64,000 nucleotides of DNA from positions 26,435,568 to 26,499,567 of the forward strand of contig OZ029926.1 in the NCBI GenBank assembly GCA_964023275.1, given 5' to 3'. Of this stretch, positions 53,601 through 64,000 are shown one piece after another. The position numbers and the translations under genes were made by a program. Every line of letters begins with the position of its first letter. Position 1 is the first letter of the stretch. The notes below the pieces were generated by a model. It searched no databases. It was given only the letters and a program-made list of their open reading frames with translations, and had not been told where the DNA came from. Source of the stretch: Norana najaformis. Its lineage: Eukaryota > Annelida > Clitellata > Crassiclitellata > Hormogastridae.

Positions 53601-56600
53601 TTTGTTCATCTGCTCTGTTCACCTGCTTTGTTCATCTGGTCAGTTCACCTGCTTTGTTCATCTGCTCAGTTCACCTGCTTTGTTCATCTGGTCAGTTCAC
53701 CTGCTTTGTTCATCTGCTCAGTTCATCTGCTTTGTTCATCTGCTCAGTTCACCTGCTTTGTTCATCTGCTCAGTTCACCTGCTTTGTTCATCTGCTCTGT
53801 TCACCTGCTTTGTTCATCTGGTCAGTTCACCTGCTTTGTTCATCTGCTCAGTTCACCTGCTTTGTTCATCTGCTCAGTTCACCTGCTTTGCTCATCTGGT
53901 CAGTTCACCTGCTTTGTTCATTTGCTCAGTTCACCTGCTTTGTTCATCTGCTCAGTTCACCTGCTTTGTTCATCTGCTCAGTTCACCTGCTTTGCTCATT
54001 TGCTCAGTTCACCCGCTTTGTTCATCTGCTCAGTTCACCTGCTTTGCTCATCTGGTCAGTTCACCTGCTTTGTTCATTTGCTCAGTTCACCCGCTTTGTT
54101 CATCTGCTCAGTTCACCTGCTTTGTTCATCTGCTCAGTTCACCTGCTTTGCTCATTTGCTCAGTTCACCCGCTTTGTTCATCTGCTCAGTTCACCTGCTT
54201 TGCTCATCTGGTCAGTTCACCTGCTTTGTTCATTTGCTCAGTTCACCCGCTTTGTTCATCTGCTCAGTTCACCTGCTTTGTTCACCTGCTTTAGAACTCT
54301 GTTCTGTTGACCGAACTCCTTTGACTTTTGTGTGTTTTTGTTTTGGCTGTAGATTGGTGAGGAGCCGTATAAGATAGTGAAAGCAAGACCAAAGTGGGTG
54401 AGAACTCCAGTTCATCTACCTTTTTCTTCTTCAGGGTGTTTTCTCTTGTTTCATTGAGTGCTTGTTTGAGGCATTTAAAACGACCATTGTCTTGTGGCTT
54501 CGACATATCTTATCTCTATACATGCATTCTGTTATGAATCTGTGTATTGCATTTGGTCTCAAGGAGGGTGCTTTGAAAATCAGTTTCCTACGGATGAGAT
54601 ACAAGGCTGATGAGATCTCTCCAGACTAGAGAATAAATTGACCTTTAAAAGTTCTCTTCATTCTTTATTTAATGATTTTGAATGTGGCTTATTTCATATG
54701 CAAAATGGCTTTTGTCCAGAATAAACCGAAGGAGTTCAACGATCAACTGAAACTGCCATTGTTCGGTCACTGGCAGACGGAGCAGTTCATTCCAGTGCCT
54801 GCCGTTGATGTAAGTCGCTTCTCGTTCGTTACCATCAGCAGCCACCTGTTAACTGCACTCATCAGTTTCAACCTAGGAACAGTGAAGTGGTTCGTTTAAC
54901 GATCAACAGCTGATCCTTTTTGATCTGCTGTCGATTTCTTGTTTGCTTAAAGTTTGTCTTCTTTTGCAGTGACTTCAGAAAAATGCTTTTTTATGCAGGG
55001 AAAGATTCCAAAAAATGAATATGGAAACGTGGAAGTGTTTAAGCCGTGGATGATTCCAGGTGGCACAGTGTACTTGCCAGGTACAGATTGTTTGACCACA
55101 AACTCCTGCTCCTCCTTTGTATCACGTACCATCTCTTCTCTATTATCCTCTTCTTTTCTCTCTCCTTCTTCTGCCATGCATGAAACCATTTCCTTCTCTC
55201 GACTTGCCTTGTGATAGCCTTCAGTCAGGATTACCTTGGGAATAAATCCTATGTAACAAACTTTGATTTTGAGTGATGATCTCGTCTTACAGTTATTCTC
55301 CTTGATTAACAACCATGGGATGAGCAGCTGACTGTTGCCAACGGTTGAAATGAGATTGTTCTGTTTCTATAGAAACGATGAATGGACTTGGAAGAGTTGC
55401 TAAGAAATTGGATGTGGACATTGCACCTGCGATGGTCGGCTGGGATTTCCACGGCGGCTTCAATCATCCGATGTTAGTCAACTGTCTCATCTGATATTTC
55501 AGTTCATTGTTTCCCTTCTTTTGTCATCTTCATTGATCAGCTGAGGTCCAGAGACATCTCATGTACGATTTCTTGCCAGTTCAGTCATTTCTGTTTTGTT
55601 TTTGGTTAACTGGTACATGAGCTTTAGACTTTCACAAGGGAGGCCACTGTTAGTGAAATATGTTTAAGAAATGTGCCATGCAATCTAGGATCACATGCTT
55701 TTGTGTTTGGCACTTGGTTTAGTCATGATGCTTCACGCATTTCGTTTGCTGGTCTGTATTTTTGTCTTCTTAGAATAGCTCGGTAAAATGACTTTTCTCA
55801 GGAAACGTTTTTTCTGTTTGTGCATTTATATGTAATGGCCTTAATGACAGCATTTGTGTGATAGCCTTCAGGGTTGGATTGTCTGTGAAGAGCACAGAGA
55901 TGTGTTACTTGCCGCTTGGGAAGAGGACCAAGCTATTCAGCTACAGAAGGAGGCAGAAGTAATCGATTACTTACTTACTTACTTACTAACTAACTACACC
56001 TACTCACAAACTAATAATTTTGCTCACGTTCATCAATACTCTACATTAAAATATACAACCTAAAATAGCATTTCTACAATAATAATAATAATTAATTCAA
56101 GTACTACTTTTAATAATAATAACTAATTACTATTTTTAACGATATTTAAGTGTGTAGCATTACTATAAGTGCTATGGCCAAAGCATCTGTAGGGTGAGTT
56201 TGAAGAGAAACCATTTTACTTGCTTACTGCATCTCAGCATAGTAGATAGATACATGTGTATGCATGTTTTACGTGGCTCGTATTTGCAGAAAAAGCAGCA
56301 GAGAGTTCTGAACAACTGGAAGACGCTCATCAGAGGATTGCTGATAAGAGAAAGACTCAAGAAGAGATTCGATCTCGAGGTTCGTAACCACTTCTGGTCC
56401 AATGCAAGCCTGCTATGGAGAGTGCATTGATAAATGCTCTGCTGATGATATCAGCGTTTTCTCTGGCTGTGCAACCAAAATTTGATTCCATGTCTAGTGC
56501 AGTTGCCAACTCTGTCAGTTCATCTCTAATGTTGATACCTTGGCTCAGCACAGAAACGACAGCAGCGCTGTGTCAGTTGAGACCCTGCTCATACCAGAGT

Positions 56601-57356
56601 CTCTTATAGGTGCATTTCTTAGTACACCAGAGCCCCATTATAATGCTGTAATTGGCGGCCGTATCAAGGATGGCCTGATAATGACATGTTATAATGGGGT
56701 CGTTTCTAAGGTTAAACTCATTTGGGGTTCCGTGTACCTGACTGTGTTGTATCAGAATTCGTGTTACAATGAAGCGCATTGTAAGGAGGGTCTGGTATAT
56801 TATTATCATTGGCTGCCATCTGTTTAAGTTTTCCCTTGGTGCAAGTGCAGCTGCACTGGGCTGGTGTGGGATTTGTGTTTGGCCATGCTTCTTACTAGGC
56901 GCCAGGTCATGTCTCAATGACGGGGCTGAGCTGGAAGCGCTTCTTAATGGATATACTTTTAATAAACCCCATTCGTCTGATGGCAATTTCAGTCACTTAC
57001 TTGGTTAACCTCTTGTTAAGCACTAATCAGTCTTTGTTGCTTCATCTTCTGATCTTCATTGTCATCATCATCAGTAAGAAGGCAGTGACTGTTATCCACC
57101 TCAGAACACAACGCTGTTTTCTCAACAGGAACCAACAGTTGCAAAGAAGGCTAAGGCCTTGGACCTAGATGCTGAGGACAGCGGAGAGGATGCCGAGGAC
57201 AGCGAAGGCAAGGCCAAGGCTGTGAAAGAGCAAGCTCTTTCCTGGCCAGAAAACCAAAAGAAGAAGGAAGACTCTGGTCAAGCAGTTGATGGCAAACACA
57301 ATCTATTCCCATTTGAAAAGGACCACCAGTCATCATCGTCAGAGGCTAAACTCTAA
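44665..57356 (+). CDS. XPC: XPC, DNA-damage recognition protein of nucleotide-excision repair (complete)
   Basis: XPC (with RAD23 and centrin) recognises helix-distorting lesions and recruits TFIIH. Exons: 44665-45433, 45885-45987, 46201-46285, 46566-46787, 47455-47517, 48466-48552, 48873-49339, 49661-49827, 50170-50220, 50755-50847, 51431-51586, 51874-51931, 52518-52629, 53102-53146, 54353-54397, 54720-54809, 54999-55080, 55373-55472, 55865-55958, 56290-56379, 57129-57356. All phases agree; the sum is 3207 bases, 1068 residues (human 940). A charged N-terminus (1-280) precedes the Rad4 transglutaminase-like fold, which starts near [17 protein letters not shown] (~320), is split by a Lys/Ser-rich insert (exon 48873-49339) and resumes at [21 protein letters not shown]1: [18 protein letters not shown]2: [15 protein letters not shown]3: [11 protein letters not shown]. 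The centrin-binding helix [19 protein letters not shown] keeps the W-L-L anchors. A polyA signal AATAAA lies at 57397-57402. Confidence 0.93.
47665..47737. repeat. 12-bp tandem repeat (GATTTGGTACGT)
   Basis: About six copies of a 12-bp unit in the XPC intron after exon 47455-47517. Confidence 0.9.
47893..48258. repeat. Minisatellite, 33-bp unit, about 11 copies
   Basis: Units of the form GTTTGGATAGAGCG...TTGTAACATGGCC with substitutions but a constant 33-bp period, so several frames on both strands stay open (11-residue repeats such as [11 protein letters not shown]). It lies in the XPC intron before exon 48466-48552. The encoded repeats are not taken as a protein. Confidence 0.93.
53303..54292. 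repeat. Minisatellite, 26-bp unit, about 38 copies, open in all three forward frames
   Basis: Unit CAGTTCACCTGCTTTG + TTCATCTGCT (26 bp). Since 26 is not a multiple of 3, the translation runs through all three frames every 78 bases. No variant makes a stop, so each forward frame is open for more than 900 bases. Variants (CTGGTC/CTGCTC, TTCATC/CTCATC, ATCTG/ATTTG, ACCTG/ACCCG) form higher-order groupings at the right end. It fills the XPC intron between 53102-53146 and 54353-54397. Confidence 0.95.
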
Positions 57357-58039
57357 ACCAACAAGAGATTCGTCCGGCCGATGATCTCACCTTAGCAATA
57401 AAACCTAAATTCGCCCATCGAACAGTCAAAACAGTCTTTCCACCTCAACCCATTTCTCTCAAAACATGCTAGATGGTCTCCGAGATGCTGCGGTCTCAAA
57501 GGTGCCTAACATTAAAGGTGCCATGCCATCTGCTAAGATCTGGTGTTCATTTCTGAAGAGAAAAACTGTTTTCACACATACACTTGTTGTTCAGGTAATC
57601 AAAACGTCTTTAATGGAATCGGCGACAGTTGACTGCACTGGTAACTTATGGCTAATTAGATGGCCTGCAAAGGTGAAGCAGCAGCTGACCATCAAAGACG
57701 GCTTCAAGATGCCAAAACGTTATTACATTCTTGGCAAGTTTTGCTCAGTTGCAGTTTAGTATTTGTGAATTATGAATGGCCGGCCATTTTGCTTCTGCTC
57801 AGAATCTTCTAGAGACGATGAATCTCACATGGCCACTCTGTCAGACATTTGATAGATATGACATGAAGACAGTTGACTTAAACGTTTGGGAAATTTTCTG
57901 CTCGTCTTTCAGGCCACAGAGAGTCCGAAATTACAAATGGAAATAAATGCACAACACTGAACTTAGATTAGGACAGTTTAATGCAATCCACTTGTTAAAT
58001 AATCACAAAATGCTAAGTTCAATTGCTCTAAATAGGAAG
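57357..58039. other. XPC 3' UTR and intergenic DNA
   Basis: AATAAA at 57397-57402 sits 41 bases after the XPC stop. The plus-strand ORF at 57466-57759 (97 codons) has no recognised domain and is not called. Confidence 0.5.
57397..57402 (+). terminator. Polyadenylation signal of XPC
   Basis: Canonical AATAAA 41 bases downstream of the XPC stop codon. Confidence 0.6.
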
Positions 58040-59303
58040 TTACTTAACAAAAATGAAATACAGACATAATGGAACGCTTTGATGAGACGTTGAAGCAGAT
58101 TCTGTCTTGAGAACTGCTTCAAAGGAATGCCTTCCTTTGTCTAGTAGAACAGATTCTCTTGGCATTAGGAATAGAACATCTGAGCTAAATAGAAATCTTG
58201 TCCAAAATGTTTCACTGAGAAATCCTAAACCAACACCTGCACCATAAATAAAAAGTCCCTGTGGCCAACCCAAAGAAGTTACTGTAAGTATGAGATTTCA
58301 TTTCCATGTCAACAGCCATTCCTTCCCTCACTCCTTGCACCCCAACCTCTGGTTTTGTATCCCAGCACACTGACTGCCAATGCATGCAATGCCTACCATC
58401 ACAAACTGTTCTCGACAGGCCTATATGAACAATTGTACTGGCTTTTCCGCCCTGGCTGAGACAAGACGAAACTGAAATTTTGATATGTAGATTAAATCAG
58501 GCTCAACAAAAAGCTGAACAAACAGAAGTCATCATCACTCATTCCTAACTCAAAATAACTCATCTAGAACATGATAAAGTACTGAGGTCATATTGCACTG
58601 GTTTAACCCTACCACAAAAATTGCCTTGGTGAAAAACTGAAGACTGAAATGTAAACGAAAAACTGTAACTCTGAAGTCGCACTCTTCAAACGAACCCTAA
58701 CCTTTGGCTTTGAAAGATGCCAATCTCACAACCAGCTTGCCTGTATATTCAATCACTTAAATCATGTATAATGACCAATATCCAAATAATATCTAATTTG
58801 AACAACAGTTTTAACATTACTAGGAAAAATATTTATACAATTGCATGACGGTTCCAAAATAAAAAGCCATAAATACACTAACGTAGATGCTACTGCAGTA
58901 AACATACTGACGGCTGAGATGCTCCTGGTTACACTGTATTTCAAATGAGATGAAAATTGTTGCTTATCAACAGGCAAGAATGCACAACCAAACTGTAGAA
59001 ACAACTGCTCAGAAATGATTTCCTCTATCACTGAACGATTTACTGAAACACTAAGCGGTCTATATCGGTGATGATTTTGGAGCGCCACTGACTTACACCT
59101 CCGCAATTAATGATGCAAGTTCTAGTTAGAGGATTAGATTTGATCTGGCAACTTCTTACAAACTGAACAGATTCCACAAAATTAATCACAATAGAACTCA
59201 AAACAGATGCCCTTAAAACGTAGATGACAAACAAAAACGCGGACAATGTTAGCAAAACGTTACCACAGGCAAGTTTTTGCTCATTCAGACGATTTCTTCT
59301 CAT
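58040..59303 (-). CDS. Possible small multi-exon membrane-protein gene, unidentified
   Basis: Three minus-strand open blocks. From ATG 59303 (GCCATGA context): MRRNRLNEQKLACGNVLL followed by a transmembrane segment (TLSAFLFVIYVLRAS). Around 58762-59030: RSVIEEIISEQLFLQFG, then a second hydrophobic stretch (VSMFTAVASTLVYLWLFILE). 58040-58280: after a good TTACAG acceptor, SLGWPQGLFIYGAGVGLGFL, then a stop after FVK. Phases can be made to agree through a very short (54-base) intron at about 59042-59095 and an intron from about 58821 to 58281, but the donors are weak. No family recognised. It is convergent with XPC and upstream of the Homer 3' end. Confidence 0.3.
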
Positions 59304-59336
59304 GGCAGTTCGTATGAAATGGAAGCTTAATGGCAA

Positions 59337-60031
59337 AATGCAGAATGAGACGAACCACTGGTCGTTTCATAAACTCGGATTTAATTATGAGCAATTCTTA
59401 GAAGTGGAAGATTTAAGAATTCTGACCTCAGAGACCCGGTCAGCTAGAAAGGCTCGGCTAACAAGCAAGTACAACAATGGCTTGTTTGATGAAAAGAAGC
59501 AGAGAAACTGCCCATACAATCAGAGACAGATTCGAGCTTTGTGAGCATTTAACAGATAGACATGATATGAAGAAACTGGTGAACACAAAAAATCTTCTGT
59601 CCATCCATCTCTCGCTCTCTCAGGTTGAAATTTGTCAAATGAAACAGCACTGCATTGGTCAGCTCTCCTACCTTTTGTGTGAGACAAAGTGAATCTTTAC
59701 GTCTATGGGTCGGTGAAACTTCAAAATGTTGTGTATGTATCATCATCTTTAGGCAAACAGACCAACTCAGTGACTGCTCAGAACCCAAGCGAAGTAACGG
59801 AAACTCACAGAAATCAGACTTAATGTTAGGCCTGTGAACTTAATATAAAAGAACTAGCAACTACGTATTCCTCACCCAATACCCTGCATCCATAATTATG
59901 GATGGCCCCATAACTTGGCATCGGACATGTGGAAAGAATGCAAATGAAGCACGAACAGGTGTCCATAATGAATCGTTTATCAATGCACAGAAGACAAATG
60001 AACCATCTCATTTAACGTGGAGACGAGCTTC
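59337..60031. other. Intergenic DNA, 3' flank of Homer
   Basis: Presumably includes the Homer 3' UTR (minus strand). No clear AATAAA on the minus strand and no convincing coding exon. Plus-strand ORFs at 59224-59837 lack recognisable domains. Confidence 0.4.
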
Positions 60032-63000
60032 TCAGAGCGTAGCTTGCAGCAGATCTGCCAGTCGGTCGTTCATCTCGTAAATCTCGTTGATCTTTGTGCT
60101 CAGTTGCTGCTGCAGTTTCTCCAGCTGGTGTTTGTTGTTCGACCGCGACGACTGTGACTGGTTCAGCTGGAGCTGGAGGTCCGCCACCTGCACACGCAGC
60201 TTTCGCCCCTCCTCTTCCGCTGCCTGGAAACATTCACCAAGTCATCAGCATCTGGCTGCCTTACCTCTAATCAACAGATCATCAAAATCATAAAATATCA
60301 GGACAGCAATTATCTACATCTGAAGACAAAGAACTGCCCTGAATGAATACAAACGTTAGGCTTCATTCAACATCAACATCACATGCCACACATGGCAATG
60401 ATACACATCAGAACTGAAGACAATTAATATATAATATAACAGGTGCTATATAAATAAACACACACACACAAGTCTGAAGCTAAGCAGAGCCAAGCTCTAA
60501 CCTGAAGAGTGGAGTTCAGCTTCTGATATTTCGATTCCATTTGTCTCGCCTCCTCGTATTTCTTAGTCACCAGATTCAGTTCCTGCAGCAAACAACGGTT
60601 TAAACCATGAAAAGACACAACTCATGCAAACAACTCAAGACATCAACCACAAGCAACTGTTACGTTTGTTTTACCAAAGTACCTTCCCCTCCTCCTCTCG
60701 AGTCTCCTGTCCTCCTGCCGTCCTATCTGCTTTACTAATCTCTGAATTGCTTCCACTCCCTTTCTTTAACTAAAACAACTTAACAGTGCAGAATGTATGA
60801 CTGATCGATGGACTTAACAACTGAAAGTCATCATCAGGTGAAGAGAGAACAGAGATCATCTGATCAGTTGTTGATTGGATCCTCCTAAGTTGAGTCACTG
60901 GACAGAAGCAACGCCTGATGGTCAAAGCAAACAAAGAAAGTGCAATACGTTATATTTACGTCTTGCTTTAGTTGAGCCAGATTTTCAGCTTCTCTAAGTT
61001 TGTCCTGTGCTTCTGTCAGCTGGCACTGAATTCTGTCAACATCTCCTTTTCTGCTTTCTTGTTCCGACACCTGAAATGACAAACACAGCCATCCAGAACA
61101 GAAGCAAACAATCGTCAGAAAGCTGTTCTCTTGTGGGATTATTGGTGTCATGCTTGCGACTCAGCCAAAAACTCCTTCAACGCTAGGACCACGCTTTTGA
61201 GACGAATGTAAACAAGTGTTCCACCTTTATCTTTTTTTACAATAGCATTTTCAAGAATAACATTGTTAATCAAGGAAAATATTGCAGTTGTCAGGATATT
61301 AAACTGAGTATGAGCAATGAAAGTGATGACTTCAATGACAGGACTTAACATTAATACAGTTAATTAATTATTAAATAATTATTAACATTAATTAATACAG
61401 TTTTAACCAAAATGCTCTTTGTTCATCCACATCCTATCTTATTCTATAAAGCAGTGCAGTCATCCATGTCCTTCCTTATTCCATAAAGCAGTGCAGTCAT
61501 CCATGTCCTACCTTATTCCATAAAGCAGTACAGTCATCCATGTCCTACCTTATTCCATAAAGCAGTGCAGTCATCCATGTCCTACCTTATTCCATAAAGC
61601 AGTGCAGTCATCCATGTCCTACCTTATTCCATAAAGCAGTGCTGTCATCCATGTCCTACCTTATTCCATAAAGCAGTGCAGTCATCCATGTCCTACCTTA
61701 TTCCATAAAGCAGTGCAGTCATCCATGTCCTACCTTATTCCATAAAGCAGTGCAGTCATCTATGTCCTACCTTATTCCATAAAGCAGTGCAGTCATCCAT
61801 GTCCTACCTTATTTCGTAAAGCAATGCATTCATCCTTGTAAATTTCCAGTTGCTTCTTCCATTGATCGAGGTTTGCTGTGCTCTCCTGAAGAGCGGCCGT
61901 CAGCCGAGCGTTGTTGTTGCGCAATGTCTGCAGCTCTCCTTCCCACAGTTTGGCGTTGTTTTTACTGAAGCAACGTCACGTGCAACCATTACAACAGTTT
62001 CTAAAAATCATCACAATGTAACCCCAACGTTTTCAGCATGAGAGGCCGTGTGATAATATGCATGTAGCCAACGTCACAGCAATCCTCCCATCAAGCGCCA
62101 ACCAACGACAGCACGCCCTACAAGTCAACGACTGAATGAAGTTACAGAAAGTTCAGCTTTTTTGCACAGAGTCCTCCAGCCAAACACAAACAAGACAACA
62201 TCCAATGACATCACAGAAAATTCCAATACAGACAAGAGCTTAAAAATTGCAGTCTCAAGAGGAGAAACATTATGTTCAGACAATTGCAACGATATTAGCA
62301 GTTTGGAAGATGGACTGAGCCACCAATCAGATCAACTGGTCCTCTAACCTCTCGAGAAGAGAATCCTTCAGGTCTTTGTTTTCTCTTTTCAGCTGTTCAA
62401 TTGTCCTCGCCTACATCCAAACCAAAAACACCTTCAACAATCCAGCCAGTAAATCATTAATACGATCTCAGAAATTCTAACGACTGAGCATTTCAGTCAG
62501 TAAAATCAACATCACACAAGACACAGCAGTTAATGAACAGATTCTGATTAGTACCTAGAAGACAAAACTGAACGATTTTTTGAAGGCAAGTAAAAGGTTT
62601 CACAGGCCATTGAAACTCTCCACTTCAGAAACTCATAATTTTACAAAAGTCAGGTAGAATTAAGGTGCAAATACCTCATCTGCAAACGCTCCATTTCCAA
62701 CAGACCTCCCTGGCTCCGGCTTTGGTGGCTGCTGCTGCTGTTGAGGAGGCTGCTGTTGAGGAGGCTGATGTGGAGGAGGCTGATGTGGAGGAGGCTGATG
62801 TGGAGGAGGCTGATGTGGAGGAGGGTGGTGCTGATGCTGGTAACAGAAATTATGCAAACTCTATCAATGTCTTGATCATCCTCTGTTGCTTTCTCTATTT
62901 CTTGTTCTGTCTTTCTCATCTGTTAATTTGACCAACTAAGTGAAACAATCACTAGGTTTTGCACAAAATAAATATAAACTGTTAAGGAACATAAATTTAA

Positions 63001-63844
63001 GACATTTAAAAAGAGACACCACTTACCAGTGGTGGTGCATCTTGAACACGTTCCTTCAGTTCATTAAACTTTTCCACAAACTGCATAACAAGAATTTATG
63101 ACCGATATTGCAAAATTCAGTTAAGACTCTGAGAATTTAATTGAAAGCAACGTAAATGACGCAAGTGAAGAGAGACCAGATGATCATAATTGAAAGCCAA
63201 CTACAAATTTCTTACAATCTCTGCTCACAAAACAGCAGTAAAATAGTGCAGTCAAATGCAGGAAAAGCCTAATTCTCAATGTTACACAGCAGAAGAAAAC
63301 TCTGACTTGGGAATACAGACAGTGTGGCATTGTTTCACGTATATGCACTTCGGTTTAAGTACATGAAAATAATCTCTGTCTCTCTAAAACACCATTTCTG
63401 GCACGACCGCATAGAGGTTGGCTGGCTGGGCGGCCAGCTGAGTACAGACCTGCCTGCCGTGCGAAGAGGAGCTTGACTGGAGGGAACAGCGTGGGATAGG
63501 AGGAGTGTAAGTGACCGAGTAGCAGAGACGATATATTTCAACACTGTCCCAGGTAACGCGCGAACTTGTTTACACGCGGTTACAAAGGGCGTGTCCCCCA
63601 CTACTTCGCGTTAACGAGTCCACACTGTAGCTTTAAAAAGTCAGCAGATTAAAAAACAAGTGCATGCTAAGACATTAGTTTTTCCCAATAAAGATTTACA
63701 TCTTCTGAATACCTTGTTAAGGTCGGCCTCATTTGTGAAGCCGAGGCCATAGACGGTGCCAGCTCGGGCGTCTGCCCACTGGCCAAACTTCTGCGACGTC
63801 TTAGCAAAGACCATCGTTGCAGTGATTGTACTGTTAATGGCAAT
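60032..63844 (-). CDS. HOMER: Homer scaffold protein, 5' part beyond window
   Basis: Homer proteins bind PPxxF-type motifs in mGluR, IP3 and ryanodine receptors and Shank through an EVH1 domain, and tetramerise through a C-terminal coiled coil. Minus-strand exons: 63713-63844, 63027-63080, 62675-62836, 62349-62410, 61808-61964, 60960-61070, 60502-60582, 60032-60223 (stop TGA at 60034-60032). All phases agree, giving about 316 residues. The second half of EVH1 is [18 protein letters not shown], highly conserved in Homer. A Pro/His/Gln-rich linker follows, then [15 protein letters not shown] and DQWKKQL, the diagnostic Homer central block, then a continuous coiled coil ending [16 protein letters not shown]. 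The first EVH1 exons (~65 residues and the start codon) must lie right of 64000. Confidence 0.95.
61422..61838. repeat. Minisatellite, 37-bp unit, derived from a Homer exon 3' end and its splice donor
   Basis: About 11 copies of a 37-bp unit, which on the minus strand reads ...GGAATAAG/GTAGGACATGGATG.... The right-most copy is the true 3' end of Homer exon 61808-61964 with its donor (AATAAG/GTAGGA). Exon and unit match over about 28 bases with four differences. Each unit therefore carries a potential donor. Confidence 0.9.
62735..62836 (-). repeat. In-frame 15-bp coding repeat in Homer (Pro-Pro-Pro-His-Gln)
   Basis: The exon 62675-62836 encodes four PPPHQ units followed by PPQQQ and polyglutamine. 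The DNA repeats with a 15-bp period (GTGGAGGAGGCTGAT on the plus strand). It lies between the EVH1 domain and the coiled coil. Confidence 0.85.
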
Positions 63845-64000
63845 CTGCGAACACAGTAAATTTCAAATGGCATCATGACAACAAGTGGAGCAGACAGAAA
63901 TAAAAGACTGAATCAACTAAACCTCAAGACTTTGATGGTTGCTTTTAAATGAAACAATAATCCCTAACCACAATCCACTTCAGAAGTCAGGTCAAAAATG
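63845..64000. other. Homer intron at the right edge
   Basis: Sequence upstream of the EVH1 exon acceptor (CGCAG at 63845-63849). No further exon is visible before the window ends. Confidence 0.5.

Noticed and set aside
53292..54377. Long ORFs of 308-361 codons in all three forward frames
   Set aside because: They are translations of the 26-bp minisatellite in an XPC intron and show the same peptide shifted by frame. No gene evidence.

Overview
The window is animal (metazoan) nuclear DNA. It holds intron-rich protein genes with GT-AG introns of roughly 100-900 bases, abundant LINE debris, short dispersed repeats ending in simple-sequence tails, and many micro- and minisatellites. The recognisable proteins (a sulfonylurea-receptor-like ABC transporter, ROGDI, XPC, Homer) are animal or eukaryotic families. 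AT-rich sequence, modest introns and CR1/L2- and RTE-like LINEs suggest a marine invertebrate, possibly an early-branching one; the species cannot be fixed from the sequence alone.

Layout. 250-18488 (minus): an ABCC-family transporter closest to the sulfonylurea receptors ABCC8/ABCC9, 28 exons assembled by splice sites and frame; its last exons lie off the left edge. 18.5-24.8 kb: a LINE graveyard with a CR1/L2-like element carrying a 0.7-kb insertion and lying tail-to-tail with an opposite-strand LINE. 24801-33299 (minus): ROGDI, nine exons. 33.3-38 kb: simple repeats, LINE remnants and a short ORF. 38076-39377 (plus): an F-box protein in one exon. 39.4-44.6 kb: cluster of a SINE-like family and a degenerate minisatellite. 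44665-57356 (plus): a complete XPC gene, 21 exons, 1068 codons. 58040-59303 (minus): a possible small membrane-protein gene, weak. 60032-63844 (minus): Homer, eight exons, lacking only the N-terminal half of its EVH1 domain, which lies off the right edge.

The genes do not form one pathway: the transporter is a KATP-channel subunit type, ROGDI belongs to the V-ATPase assembly (RAVE/rabconnectin) machinery, XPC starts nucleotide-excision repair, the F-box protein is a presumed ubiquitin-ligase substrate adaptor, and Homer is a scaffold. The most interesting features are in the introns. Two minisatellites contain copies of the neighbouring exon's 3' end plus its splice donor (Homer and the transporter). 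A 26-bp array of about 1 kb in XPC is open in all three forward frames. A young LINE in the transporter is flanked by a 63-bp target duplication.
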